Positions 42,069 to 51,927 are shown, counted from the stretch's first letter. The stretch: 64,000 nucleotides of DNA from Tenacibaculum pelagium (GCF_014062345.1 NZ_JACGLS010000004.1:62001-126000); one strand, 5' to 3'. The notes: generated from the letters alone by a model not told the origin. Numbers and translations: made by a program.

Positions 42069-42076
42069 TATCTTTG
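42069..42076 (+). promoter_or_regulatory. -7 box of gltX
   Basis: TATCTTTG, 19 nt before the ATG at 42096. Confidence 0.55.
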
Positions 42077-42095
42077 CGCTTTCAAATCAATAAAA

Positions 42096-43613
42096 ATGAC
42101 TGAGAACGTAAGAGTACGATTTGCTCCAAGTCCAACAGGACCTTTGCATATAGGTGGTGTAAGAACCGCTTTATTCAACTATTTATTTGCTAAAAAATAC
42201 AACGGAACATTTGTGTTACGTATCGAAGATACCGATCAAACACGTTATGTTGCCAATGCAGAACAATATATTATAGATTCTTTAGAATGGTGTAATATTC
42301 CTTTTGATGAAGGACCAGGAAAGAATGAAAAATTCGGACCGTATCGTCAGTCAGAACGTAAAGATTTATATAAAAAATATGCCGATCAGTTAATAGAAAG
42401 CGGTTGGGCATATTATGCCTTTGATACTGCTGAAGAGTTAGATGCACATCGTAAAAACCACGAAGAAAATGGTAAAACATTTACGTATAACTGGCATAAC
42501 CGTGAAAAGTTAAACAGTTCGTTGGCTTTATCGACTGAAGAAGTTAAGGCTAAATTAGAAGCGGGCGATAAATATGTAATCCGTTTTAAAACTCCACAAG
42601 ATGAAACTTTGATAATGGAGGATGAAATACGTGGAACAATTAAGATTGACACCAATGTTTTAGACGATAAAGTATTGTTTAAATCAGACGGAATGCCAAC
42701 TTATCATTTAGCAAATATTGTAGATGATCATTTAATGGAAATCTCTCACGTTATTCGTGGTGAAGAATGGTTACCATCAATGGCGTTACACGTGTTATTA
42801 TACAGAGCTTTTGGTTGGGATGCACCAAAATTTGCACACTTACCATTAATTTTAAAACCAGTAGGTAAAGGAAAATTAAGCAAGCGTGATGGTGATAAAT
42901 TAGGTTTTCCAGTATTTCCATTAGAATATACCAACGAACAAACAGGTGATGTTTCACGTGGATATAAAGAAGACGGTTATTTTGCCGATGCTTTTATAAA
43001 CATGCTAGCTTTATTAGGGTGGAACCCAGGAACGGAGCAAGAAATATTCTCTTTAGAAGGATTGATTGAAGCATTCGATTTAAGCCGTGTAAGTAAATCT
43101 GGTGCTAAGTTTAGTCCAGATAAAACCAAGTGGTTTAATCAACAATATTTACAGCAAAAATCTGATAAGGAATTAACAGCTTTATACATGCCTATTCTTT
43201 CGGAGAAAGGAATTACTACTGATGAAGCTTTCGCTGAAAAAGTAGTTGGCTTAGTAAAAGAACGTGCTACGTTCGTGGCTGATTTCTGGGAATTATCAAA
43301 CTTCTTTTTTGTAAACCCTGAAGAATATGATGCGAAAGCAGCGAAGAAACAATGGAAAGAAACTACGGGAGAATTAATGCAAGAATTAGTTTCGGTAATT
43401 AAAAATATTGAAGATTTCTCGATCGAGAATGCACAGACCGAAATTAAAGGATGGATAACTTCTAAAGAAATTGGTTTTGGTAAAGTAATGCAACCGTTAC
43501 GTTTAAGTTTAGTTGGTAAGTTAGCTGGACCAGATTTGTTTGATATCATGACAATGATTGGTAAAGAAACCACAGTACAGCGAATAGAAAACGCTATCAA
43601 CAAATTATCATAA
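42096..43613 (+). CDS. gltX: Glutamate--tRNA ligase
   Basis: A 505 aa class I aminoacyl-tRNA synthetase that charges tRNA-Glu (and may charge tRNA-Gln where GatCAB operates). HIGG is at residues 18-21, and the KMSKS-type motif KLSKR at 260-264, followed by the anticodon-binding helical C-terminus. The acceptor-stem insertion is of normal size. It is not linked to the preceding peptide genes, which end at their own terminator. Expressed alone. Confidence 0.97.
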   Translation: MTENVRVRFAPSPTGPLHIGGVRTALFNYLFAKKYNGTFVLRIEDTDQTRYVANAEQYIIDSLEWCNIPFDEGPGKNEKFGPYRQSERKDLYKKYADQLIESGWAYYAFDTAEELDAHRKNHEENGKTFTYNWHNREKLNSSLALSTEEVKAKLEAGDKYVIRFKTPQDETLIMEDEIRGTIKIDTNVLDDKVLFKSDGMPTYHLANIVDDHLMEISHVIRGEEWLPSMALHVLLYRAFGWDAPKFAHLPLILKPVGKGKLSKRDGDKLGFPVFPLEYTNEQTGDVSRGYKEDGYFADAFINMLALLGWNPGTEQEIFSLEGLIEAFDLSRVSKSGAKFSPDKTKWFNQQYLQQKSDKELTALYMPILSEKGITTDEAFAEKVVGLVKERATFVADFWELSNFFFVNPEEYDAKAAKKQWKETTGELMQELVSVIKNIEDFSIENAQTEIKGWITSKEIGFGKVMQPLRLSLVGKLAGPDLFDIMTMIGKETTVQRIENAINKLS

Positions 43614-43616
43614 AAT

Positions 43617-43646
43617 AAAAAAGCCGCTAAACAGCGGCTTTTTTTA
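43617..43646 (+). terminator. gltX terminator
   Basis: AAAAAAGCCGCT/AGCGGCTTTTTT around loop AAAC. Confidence 0.9.
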
Positions 43647-43663
43647 TACTTAAAAATTTATTT

Positions 43664-44257
43664 TTAAAACTGGTTGTAATAACATGAAGCCCCTGTTTTA
43701 CCAGCCGACCCACGTTTACCAGTATTGTTCCAATTTAGTTTAAATACTACTCCTAAAGTTCCTTGTATATGAGAACGCATGCTCTCAAAACTTTCTAAAG
43801 AGTGTTTGTAATATAGTTGCGGGTTGATACCCATTCTATCGGTAATCCAATAAATTCCACCGGCACCCACATTAAGCGTAGGAGTCATTTTACGTTCAGA
43901 ATCTACAATACTACCACCGACAAAAACATAGGGACTAAAGTTCTTTAAAATTGCATCAAAATTATAACGTAACGATCCATCCATCGAAAAATATTTTGCA
44001 GAGTTGCTAATAAAACCAACATCGTCTATTGTGTTAAACGACATGGCTCCATCTAACGAAAGTCTTTCACCTAATGGCATTGTTATACTTAATACTGGTA
44101 CTTGAAATAAATATCCGTCACCAATAAAAGCAGCATCACTTTCACTAAATTTTGTAATCCCCATTCCTACCCCTATTTGCCAAGAGTCGTTTAAGTTTTG
44201 CGAAAACAAATTAATTGAACAACAAAGTACAATAAGCAGCAGAATTTTATTTCTCAT
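43664..44257 (-). CDS. Secreted outer membrane beta-barrel protein
   Basis: A 197 aa protein with a signal peptide (1-19, ending LFSQ) and an eight-stranded-barrel-like pattern (WQIGVGMGITKF, GYLFQVPVLSITMPLGERLSLDGAMSF, PYVFVGGSIV, GINPQLYYKHSLESF, IQGTLGVVFKLNW). It resembles OmpW/OmpX-type porin-like proteins of Bacteroidota. The last residues GKRGSAGKTGASCYYNQF are unusually rich in Gly/Lys with a late Cys. Function unknown. Confidence 0.75.
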   Translation of the reverse strand: MRNKILLLIVLCCSINLFSQNLNDSWQIGVGMGITKFSESDAAFIGDGYLFQVPVLSITMPLGERLSLDGAMSFNTIDDVGFISNSAKYFSMDGSLRYNFDAILKNFSPYVFVGGSIVDSERKMTPTLNVGAGGIYWITDRMGINPQLYYKHSLESFESMRSHIQGTLGVVFKLNWNNTGKRGSAGKTGASCYYNQF

Positions 44258-44310
44258 GGTAGATTGATTTATAATAATAACTTGGTTAAAGGCAATTTAG
44301 TATAAATAAA

Positions 44311-44745
44311 TTAAACTGCGTTTACTTTTTTAATTGCACTGGTAAAATCATCAAGATCATTATCGTTCATTACCAAGTGTATGGCTTCGTCGCAAACCTT
44401 TTCAATATTATCTAACGGAAACTGTAAAGCTACCGCAGTACGTTGCATTAAAGTTACTTGCTCTCTATCTACATGTTCATCGGCAAAAACCATTTTTGTT
44501 AAACGGTATAAACGCTCAATACGCTCATCGTAACTTACAGGCGGATTTACAGGAAACTTTTCTGGATTCTTTAAAATCTCAGCATATTCAGTTTTACTGA
44601 TGTGTAATTTTTTTGCAGCTCTATCTAATAATTGTTGTTCACCATCGGCAATAACACCATCGGTCTTTGCAATTTTTACCACACTGGCAAAATGCCCAAT
44701 TTCTTGTTTGTGTTTTCCGCTAGCATATAAATCTGATATCGACAT
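44311..44745 (-). CDS. TerB-family protein
   Basis: A 144 aa all-helical protein of the TerB/DjlA_N fold. Acidic loops AKTDGVIADGE (about 27-37) and FADEHVDREQ (about 90-99) are the metal-binding positions of the family. TerB in E. coli is part of tellurite resistance, and stand-alone TerB proteins in flavobacteria are common. No other ter gene is adjacent. Confidence 0.85.
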   Translation of the reverse strand: MSISDLYASGKHKQEIGHFASVVKIAKTDGVIADGEQQLLDRAAKKLHISKTEYAEILKNPEKFPVNPPVSYDERIERLYRLTKMVFADEHVDREQVTLMQRTAVALQFPLDNIEKVCDEAIHLVMNDNDLDDFTSAIKKVNAV

Positions 44746-45355
44746 AGTTTTTTGTTTTTTGTAATTAGTATCGTTTTCTTTTTAGAAGCATTGATGTAAA
44801 AAAAGTCACCAAAAACTTTTTACTAAAGTTAAGAAATTTCGACAAAAACACAGTATTAGTTTTTTTTATAATGTTGTTTAAAAAAATAAATTATAGTAAT
44901 AAAACTGACTTATTTTTACCTGTTTTTTAGTGGTTTTTAAAAAGGAGATTATAATATCGCTGTTTTAGCTCTTTTCTCGGCTTAAAACTATATTAAAACA
45001 CGTTTTTACTATAAAACTAGATAGCCAAGTAAAATTTAGAATACACGAATAAATAAAAAGAATATTCTTATTGTTTTTACTGTATTTATTCTGTAAGTTT
45101 AACTGCGAAAAATTGAAAAAGAAATAGTCCCCTATTTTCCTACCTTATTTTTCTAATAAATGATGATGCATATAATTTCTCTTACGGATTGCCGTAAAAG
45201 AAGTTGAATTTGTACGCTTAATTTGGTGTGCGTTAAAAAAGAAAAAACAAAACACTATTACGTTGTTTATATAACTTTTAAAAATGTATAGTAGTATCTT
45301 TTAAAAATTATATAAGGAAGTTGACAATAATTAGAGAAACTAACCATAATTTGAA
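44746..45355. other. 610 bp intergenic region before the three-gene island
   Basis: AT-rich, with no coding frame of note on either strand. It holds a palindrome TTACGG-ATTG-CCGTAA at 45182-45197 and near-consensus -7 boxes TGAATTTG and TTAATTTG at about 45205 and 45219, and a possible TTG/ATAATTTG pair (45321-45323, 45346-45353) just before the first island gene. Otherwise nothing seen. Confidence 0.4.
45182..45197. promoter_or_regulatory. Palindromic operator candidate
   Basis: TTACGG and CCGTAA arms with loop ATTG, near promoter-like boxes for the island genes. Confidence 0.4.
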
Positions 45356-45700
45356 ATGAGTGAAATACCAAATTTGACGGGAAATACTGGAATTGAAATA
45401 AAAAAGAAGTTAAGTTATTTATTAACTTGTCCTAAATGCTCTTCAGATATTGACGTTACTGATATAAAATCAAATGCGCATATTCAATGTAAAGGTTGTA
45501 ATAATGTAACTTGGAGACCTGATTACAATCCTCCTTGGTGGGCAAAAACTAAAAATTTCGTTTTATCATTAATAGGAACTTTGATAATCGGAATAGTTAG
45601 CACTTACATAGTGAATAAAATATTTGAAAAAGAAAAGATGGAATTAAATAACACGGAAAACTCAATTTCTGGCAAAAAAACAAACACAAATGGGAATTAA
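45356..45700 (+). CDS. Zinc-ribbon and transmembrane protein, unknown (island gene 1)
   Basis: A 114 aa protein. CPKCSSDID and IQCKGCNN (Cys at about 25, 28, 42 and 45) form a four-Cys zinc ribbon; one transmembrane helix follows at about residues 66-88 (FVLSLIGTLIIGIVSTYIVNKIF). The zinc ribbon would be cytoplasmic with a short external Asn/Lys-rich tail. Not recognised. It overlaps the next gene by 11 nt, so they are translated together. Confidence 0.65.
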   Translation: MSEIPNLTGNTGIEIKKKLSYLLTCPKCSSDIDVTDIKSNAHIQCKGCNNVTWRPDYNPPWWAKTKNFVLSLIGTLIIGIVSTYIVNKIFEKEKMELNNTENSISGKKTNTNGN

Positions 45701-45899
45701 TATAGGAGGAGTTGATATAGCTCAATCAGCATTAGATTCTGAATACAGAATACTAATATTAGAAGAATTAGTCGAAAAATTAATAAATAAAATGGGAGGA
45801 CAAAATCTTTTATCGAGTGCAGAACTAGAAAAAATTAGAGAGAATTCTTTGAAAAAATTACAAGCTAAATATCCCAATGCAGGACTTGAAAAAAAATAA
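45690..45899 (+). CDS. Small helical protein, unknown (island gene 2)
   Basis: A 69 aa acidic/basic helical protein (ILILEELVEKLINKMG, AELEKIRENSLKKLQ) without transmembrane segment. The start MGINIGGVDI overlaps the 3' end of gene 1 by 11 nt. It could be a soluble partner of the zinc-ribbon membrane protein. No family recognised. Confidence 0.6.
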   Translation: MGINIGGVDIAQSALDSEYRILILEELVEKLINKMGGQNLLSSAELEKIRENSLKKLQAKYPNAGLEKK

Positions 45900-46017
45900 C
45901 TATAACTTCAATTATTGAGAGTTTGACTATACCCTGAAATCATTAGGAATTACTCAAGCCGAATGTTTAATCTTATAATTAGCAATGGTAGTAAGAGACC
46001 GTTAACAATATTTTAAA

Positions 46018-46767
46018 ATGACATTTTTATTAATAATTATTGGAATATCATTACTTGTTTTTAATATATGGAATTTAATTTCCTTGAATAGTTTAAAAAA
46101 AAATTCATCCAAAAAAGATAAACAGTTAAATGATGCCAAGTACTATGAACTTAAATATAAATCTGAATTTATAGTAGCTGTTTTTTCGATAATTGTAGCT
46201 GTTGCTGGTTTATTAGGATACAACACTTTGAATAGTGCTAAAGATGAAATAAAATTTGACTTATTAAAAAAAACAAAATCTATTGATTCAATAATCAATA
46301 TTACGGAAAAGAGAATAAAATTAAAGGATTCATTATTACATAATATAGAATTAAAACAAAATATAATCAATTCTAAGATACCAGTAAATGAGGAAAAAGT
46401 AAATGCTCAAAATTATCAAATTTATCAAATTCAAAAAGTAATTTCTGATTTAAACAAGAATAATAAAATAAAACAAAGCTTTTATCTTGTTAGAGATTTA
46501 TCACTTGAAATTAATAAAGATTATTATAATACTTATAGGTTTGAAGATTTAAAAACAAATATAGGTGACAGACTTCCCAAATTTGTAAATAAACCATTCA
46601 TAATAATAATTCCTGAATCCACAACTCACTTAGCTAATATTAGAACAGATAATGTTACTGTAGATAAATTTTCTGCAACAATAGTTGGTGGCTATACATC
46701 ATTGAATAACTCTGACGATGAGCCTGACAAATTTAAATTTAGTATTATGATAATCGAGAGTAAATAA
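46018..46767 (+). CDS. Two-TM coiled-coil protein, unknown (island gene 3)
   Basis: A 249 aa protein. Transmembrane helices at about residues 3-23 and 51-68 enclose a short Lys-rich cytoplasmic loop; then a coiled coil (about 75-145) and a C-terminal soluble domain of about 100 residues ending in SIMIIESK. Its position 118 nt after gene 2 and its membrane plan suggest that it works with genes 1 and 2. No family recognised. Confidence 0.6.
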   Translation: MTFLLIIIGISLLVFNIWNLISLNSLKKNSSKKDKQLNDAKYYELKYKSEFIVAVFSIIVAVAGLLGYNTLNSAKDEIKFDLLKKTKSIDSIINITEKRIKLKDSLLHNIELKQNIINSKIPVNEEKVNAQNYQIYQIQKVISDLNKNNKIKQSFYLVRDLSLEINKDYYNTYRFEDLKTNIGDRLPKFVNKPFIIIIPESTTHLANIRTDNVTVDKFSATIVGGYTSLNNSDDEPDKFKFSIMIIESK

Positions 46768-46939
46768 TTATTTCAAACATCATATATAATTACAAGTTTT
46801 AAACTATTTATCAAAACGTTTGCTGACTTTCTATTCGGTTTTTTTATTAAATTTAATGGTTATCAATGGAATAAAAATTACACAAATACTTTAAAATTAA
46901 TTTTATCAACCATAAAATCCAACAAAAAAACATTCCTCG

Positions 46940-46947
46940 TATCTTTG
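46940..46947 (+). promoter_or_regulatory. -7 box of mfd
   Basis: TATCTTTG; 16 nt before the TTG start at 46964, with AGG just upstream of the start. Confidence 0.6.
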
Positions 46948-46963
46948 CGTAAATTTTTTTAGG

Positions 46964-49900
46964 TTGAGTAAGCAAACTATTGTAAATCATTACCAACAAT
47001 CGGGTAACGTAAACCAGATTGTTAGCGCACTTCAACAAGAACAACACCATTTTCAAATAACGAATTTGGTTGGTTCTTCGTTGTCTTTTGTTATATCAGA
47101 AAGTTTTAAAAAAGCAGATAAACCGTACTTGTTAATTTTTAACGACAAGGAAGAAGCTGCCTATTATTTAAACGATTTAGAGCAATTATTAGGCGATAAA
47201 AATGTGTTGTTTTATCCAGGTTCGTATCGTCGTCCGTATCAGATAGAAGAAACTGATAATGCCAATGTGTTATTGCGTGCTGAGGTTTTAAACCGCATTA
47301 ATTCGCGTAAAAAACCAGCGATAATAGTTACCTACCCTACTGCCCTATTCGAAAAAGTAGTTACTAAAAAAGAGCTCGAAAAAAACACCTTAAAAATTAC
47401 GGTTGGCGAAAATGTATCGCCCGATTTTGTAAACGAAGTATTGTTCGAATACAATTTTAATCGTGTAGATTTTGTGACCGAACCTGGTGAGTTTTCATTA
47501 CGTGGAGGAATTATCGATGTATTTTCATTTTCGAACGACGAACCCTATCGTATCGAGTTTTTTGGCGATGAGGTAGATAGCATCCGAACCTTTGATGTAG
47601 AAACCCAACTTTCTAAAGAAAAACTGAAGAAAGTGAGCATTATGCCGAATGTAGAAAACAAAGCGCTACAAGAAAGTAGAGAGAGTTTTTTAAAATACAT
47701 TTCGTCTAAAACCGCCATTTTTGTTAAAAACACAGAGATTCTTACGGGTAATTTAGATAAGTTTTACAGAAAAGCAGAACTGTCGTTTAACGAATTATCA
47801 GAAGAAGTAAACCACTCGAAACCATCAGAATTATTTTGTAATGGCGAGCTGATTAAAAATCAATTAAACGATTTTACTACGGTAAACATTGGTACTTCTC
47901 AAAAAGATGGATTACCAAAAGTTAGTTTCGATACCCATCCGCAACCGTCTTTCAATAAAAAATTCGACTTGTTAATTCAGAATTTTAACGAGTTTTCAGC
48001 CAAAGGATTTACCAATTATATTTTTTGTGGAAATGAGAAGCAAGCGCAACGATTCCACGATATTTTTGACGATGGAGAGCAAGAGGTTTCTTATGAAACC
48101 ATTGTATTTCCGTTATACCAAGGTTTTGTTGATTTAGAAAATAAGATTGTTTGTTATACCGATCATCAAATATTTGAGCGTTATTATAAATTCCGCCTTA
48201 AAAATGGATACGCGAAAAAACAATCCATCACCCTACAAGAATTAACCAAGTTAGATGTGGGCGATTATGTAACGCATATCGATCACGGAATTGGAAAATT
48301 TGGAGGCTTACAAAAAATTGATGTAGAAGGTAAAAAACAAGAAGCCATTAAGCTAGTGTATGGCGATCGAGATATTTTGTATGTAAGTATTCACTCATTG
48401 CACAAAATATCGAAGTTTAACGGTAAAGATGGTAAACCACCAAAAGTATATAAATTAGGTTCTGGCGCTTGGAAAAAAGTAAAACAGAAAACCAAAGCTA
48501 GAGTAAAACATATTGCGTTTAATTTAATTCAGTTATACGCCAAAAGAAAACTACAAAAAGGATTTGCTTTCGGACCCGACACACACATGCAGCACGAGTT
48601 AGAAGCAAGCTTTTTATATGAAGACACACCCGATCAGTTTACATCAACACAAGATGTAAAAGCAGATATGGAAAAACAACAACCGATGGATCGTTTGGTA
48701 TGTGGAGATGTAGGTTTCGGTAAAACAGAAGTGGCGGTTCGTGCGGCTTTTAAAGCGGTAGACAACGGAAAACAAGTAGCCATCTTAGTGCCCACTACTA
48801 TTTTGGCGTTTCAGCACTTTAAAACCTTCTCAGAGCGTTTAAAAGACTTTCCGGTTACAATTGATTACCTAAACCGTTTTAGAACCACAAAACAGCGTAA
48901 TGGCGTTTTAGAAGGGGTTACCAACGGAAGTGTAGATATTGTTATTGGTACGCATCAATTAACCAATAAAAAAGTAAATTTTAAAGATTTAGGTTTACTG
49001 ATTATTGATGAAGAGCAAAAATTTGGAGTAGCAGTAAAAGACAAGTTAAAAACCATAAAAGAAAATGTGGATACGTTGACGTTAACGGCAACACCAATAC
49101 CAAGAACTTTACAGTTTAGTTTAATGGCAGCGCGTGATTTATCAGTAATAAAAACGCCACCACCAAACCGTCATCCAATAGAAACCAATGTAATTCGCTT
49201 TGGAGAAGAAACTATTCGTGATGCGATTACCTATGAGATTTCACGAGGAGGACAAATCTTTTTTATCCATAATCGAATAGAAAATATTAAGGAAGTAGCA
49301 GGTTTATTACAACGTTTGGTACCCAATGCAAAAATCGGAATTGGGCATGGGCAAATGGAAGGTAAAAAGCTTGAAGAACTGATGCTTGGTTTTATGAATG
49401 GTGAGTTTGATGTTTTGGTATCAACTACGATTATCGAAAGTGGATTGGATGTACCAAATGCCAATACTATTTTTATTAATAATGCCAATAACTTCGGATT
49501 GTCAGATTTACATCAAATGCGTGGTCGTGTAGGGCGTTCTAACAAAAAAGCATTCTGTTATTTTATCACGCCGCCGTATCATATGATGACTGATGATGCA
49601 CGAAAAAGAATTCAAGCATTAGAGTTGTTTTCTGATTTAGGAAGCGGATTAAATATCGCGATGAAAGATTTAGAAATCCGTGGAGCTGGAGATTTATTAG
49701 GTGGTGAACAAAGCGGATTTATTAATGATATTGGTTTTGAGACTTATCAGAAAATATTACAAGAAGCCATTGAAGAACTAAAAGAAAACGAGTTTAAAGA
49801 ACTCTACCCAGTTGATGAAAATAAGACGAAAGAATATGTAAAAGAAGTTCAGATTGATACTGATTTTGAAATTTTGTTTCCTGATGATTATGTGAATTCA

Positions 49901-50296
49901 GTTACTGAACGATTGAGTTTGTATAACAAACTTGGAACGCTAACTAAAGAAGAAGAATTGTTAGAGTTTGAAAGCCAAATTACCGATCGTTTTGGTGAAT
50001 ATCCTAAACAAGTACAAGACCTACTAGATAGTGTTCGTATTAAATGGTTAGCTAAAGAGTTAGGTATTGAAAAGATTATTTTAAAACAAAAACGCATGCT
50101 AGGGTATTTTGTATCCGATCAACAAAGTGATTTTTACCAAACCGAAGCGTTTTCTAAAATGTTACAGTATGTACAACGCAACCCGAAAAGTTGTGTAATG
50201 AAAGAAAAGAAAACTAAAAATGGACTGAGATTACTCATCACATTTATAAAAATTGATTCGGTAAATAAAGCTTTACAAACATTACAGAAAGTATAA
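46964..50296 (+). CDS. mfd: Transcription-repair coupling factor Mfd
   Basis: A 1110 aa SF2 translocase that removes stalled RNA polymerase and recruits UvrA. It has the N-terminal UvrB-homology part (YPGSYRRPYQ, GEFSLRGGIIDVFSF), the RNAP-interaction domain (LDVGDYVTHIDHGIGKFGGL), the helicase core with Walker A GDVGFGKT at 581-588 and DEEQ (IIDEEQKFGV), motif VI QMRGRVGRSN, and the C-terminal TRCF domain. The start is TTG, since no ATG lies between the promoter and the conserved region. The next gene overlaps its stop (TAATG). Confidence 0.97.
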   Translation: MSKQTIVNHYQQSGNVNQIVSALQQEQHHFQITNLVGSSLSFVISESFKKADKPYLLIFNDKEEAAYYLNDLEQLLGDKNVLFYPGSYRRPYQIEETDNANVLLRAEVLNRINSRKKPAIIVTYPTALFEKVVTKKELEKNTLKITVGENVSPDFVNEVLFEYNFNRVDFVTEPGEFSLRGGIIDVFSFSNDEPYRIEFFGDEVDSIRTFDVETQLSKEKLKKVSIMPNVENKALQESRESFLKYISSKTAIFVKNTEILTGNLDKFYRKAELSFNELSEEVNHSKPSELFCNGELIKNQLNDFTTVNIGTSQKDGLPKVSFDTHPQPSFNKKFDLLIQNFNEFSAKGFTNYIFCGNEKQAQRFHDIFDDGEQEVSYETIVFPLYQGFVDLENKIVCYTDHQIFERYYKFRLKNGYAKKQSITLQELTKLDVGDYVTHIDHGIGKFGGLQKIDVEGKKQEAIKLVYGDRDILYVSIHSLHKISKFNGKDGKPPKVYKLGSGAWKKVKQKTKARVKHIAFNLIQLYAKRKLQKGFAFGPDTHMQHELEASFLYEDTPDQFTSTQDVKADMEKQQPMDRLVCGDVGFGKTEVAVRAAFKAVDNGKQVAILVPTTILAFQHFKTFSERLKDFPVTIDYLNRFRTTKQRNGVLEGVTNGSVDIVIGTHQLTNKKVNFKDLGLLIIDEEQKFGVAVKDKLKTIKENVDTLTLTATPIPRTLQFSLMAARDLSVIKTPPPNRHPIETNVIRFGEETIRDAITYEISRGGQIFFIHNRIENIKEVAGLLQRLVPNAKIGIGHGQMEGKKLEELMLGFMNGEFDVLVSTTIIESGLDVPNANTIFINNANNFGLSDLHQMRGRVGRSNKKAFCYFITPPYHMMTDDARKRIQALELFSDLGSGLNIAMKDLEIRGAGDLLGGEQSGFINDIGFETYQKILQEAIEELKENEFKELYPVDENKTKEYVKEVQIDTDFEILFPDDYVNSVTERLSLYNKLGTLTKEEELLEFESQITDRFGEYPKQVQDLLDSVRIKWLAKELGIEKIILKQKRMLGYFVSDQQSDFYQTEAFSKMLQYVQRNPKSCVMKEKKTKNGLRLLITFIKIDSVNKALQTLQKV

Positions 50297-51156
50297 TGCA
50301 AAACACACATGTTAAAAACCTTTTTGGTTTATTATTAGCAACGTTATTTATAAGTACTTCGGGTGTTTTAGGTAAATATATCGCAATGCCATCTGAAGTA
50401 ATTGTATGGTTTCGTTCTGCTTTTGCCATGTTATTTTTGTACATCTTTTGTAGATTTAAAAAGATTGATTTAGCGATAAAATCTAACAAGCATGTTGTTC
50501 CGTTTATTGTTAGTGGAATTTTTATGACAGCCCATTGGATTACTTATTTCTATGCGTTAAAGCTCTCGAATGTTGCGATAGGAATGTTGTCGTTATACAC
50601 CTTTCCGGTAATGATTGCTTTTTTAGAACCTTTGTTTTTAAAGGTAAAATTCGATCCTATTTATATTGTTTTAGGCTTACTGGTACTGCTTGGTTTGTAC
50701 ATCTTAGCGCCTAGTTTTAATATAGAAAGTTCGAACGTTCAAGGAATTTTATTTGGCTTACTTTCTGCCCTATGCTATTCGATTCGGATTTTAATTTTAA
50801 AGCAATATGTGGTTCAGTATAACGGAATGTCATTGATGTTTTACCAAACATTAATCATTACTATTTGTTTGTTACCGGTACTATTTTTTATGGATGTTTC
50901 TGGGTTCGAAAGTCAGTACCCATATGTGTTATTATTAGCATTACTAACCACAGCAATTGGGCATAGTTTAATGGTGCATTCTTTGCAATTTTTCTCGGTA
51001 TCAACCGCAAGTATTATTAGTAGTGTGCAACCTATTTTCGGAATTATTTTAGCGTTTATTTTCTTAAATGAAATTCCCACGTGGAACACTTTTTTTGGCG
51101 GAAGTTTAATTTTAGCAACGGTGGTTATTGAGAGTATTCGAAGTAAGAATAATTAA
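50296..51156 (+). CDS. EamA-family (DMT) transporter
   Basis: A 286 aa membrane protein with ten predicted transmembrane helices and two EamA repeats (about 8-135 and 150-285). The ATG overlaps the mfd stop codon by one base (TAATG), so it is translationally coupled to mfd. DMT proteins export or import small metabolites; the substrate is unknown. A degenerate parS-like sequence (ATTCCCACGTGGAACA) lies inside the gene at 51073-51088. Confidence 0.9.
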   Translation: MQNTHVKNLFGLLLATLFISTSGVLGKYIAMPSEVIVWFRSAFAMLFLYIFCRFKKIDLAIKSNKHVVPFIVSGIFMTAHWITYFYALKLSNVAIGMLSLYTFPVMIAFLEPLFLKVKFDPIYIVLGLLVLLGLYILAPSFNIESSNVQGILFGLLSALCYSIRILILKQYVVQYNGMSLMFYQTLIITICLLPVLFFMDVSGFESQYPYVLLLALLTTAIGHSLMVHSLQFFSVSTASIISSVQPIFGIILAFIFLNEIPTWNTFFGGSLILATVVIESIRSKNN

Positions 51157-51216
51157 TTTAACATAGCTTTAGTATAAACAAAAACGTTTTTTGATTTACT
51201 TTATAAAAACTTTAAT

Positions 51217-51927
51217 ATGAGATATCTACTACTTTTTTTAGTTATAAGTTTTGTTGGTTGTGAAACCAAACAAGAACAGTTAGATGGAAAATTACTTCTA
51301 GAAAAAAGTAGTCAGTTTCATGACAAAAACAATGAATGGAATACTGCTGATTTTACAATTCATATTCAAGAACCTAGAGTTGGTAACCCTTCCAGATACT
51401 CAATAGTTTCATTAAACAATAAAGACAATTCGTTTGAATTACAAAGAAATAGAGAACAACATATTTCTACACACAAAATAGATGAAAACGGAAGTGTTAC
51501 GTTATTAGATGGTGAAGTGATTACAGATTCCTTACTTATAAAAAAGTATCGCTTAGAACCTAAAAGAAACAAAAGATACCACCGTTTTTATAAGACTTTA
51601 TTAGGCTTACCAATGTCCTTGCCTAATGAAATAAAAGAAATGAATGCAGTAGAAGAAGCTGTTTTTAATTCTGTTGAGAGTTATAAAATTCCTATCGAAT
51701 TAAAAGAGCCATTATTTTCTAAACATTGGGTGCTTTATTTATCAAAGAAAGAGCATAAGATTTTAGGACTAGAAATGGTTTTTCCAGATGATGCTACAAA
51801 AGGAGAACGTTTAGTTTTTGAGGGAGAATTTAAATTAGGAAATTTGATACTTCCTAGAATTCGCCATTGGAGAGAATTGTCGAATGAATATTCAGGGTCT
51901 GATATTATTATTGGAGAAGTGAATTAA
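51217..51927 (+). CDS. DUF6503-family lipoprotein
   Basis: A 236 aa protein with a lipoprotein signal (MRYLLLFLVISFVGC, Cys 15). The rest is beta-rich with LEKSSQFHDKNNEWNTADFTIHI and FYKTLLGLPMSLPNEI, which are typical of the DUF6503 family of flavobacterial outer-membrane-associated proteins. Function unknown. Its stop codon overlaps the stop of the convergent gene by 4 nt. Confidence 0.75.
   Translation: MRYLLLFLVISFVGCETKQEQLDGKLLLEKSSQFHDKNNEWNTADFTIHIQEPRVGNPSRYSIVSLNNKDNSFELQRNREQHISTHKIDENGSVTLLDGEVITDSLLIKKYRLEPKRNKRYHRFYKTLLGLPMSLPNEIKEMNAVEEAVFNSVESYKIPIELKEPLFSKHWVLYLSKKEHKILGLEMVFPDDATKGERLVFEGEFKLGNLILPRIRHWRELSNEYSGSDIIIGEVN

Noticed and set aside
42950..42965. TGTTTCACGTG in gltX as parS
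   Set aside because: Only the left half matches; the right half (GATAT) does not, and it is coding.
43139..43603. 154 aa minus-strand frame in gltX
   Set aside because: Shadow of a conserved gene on the opposite strand; no promoter.
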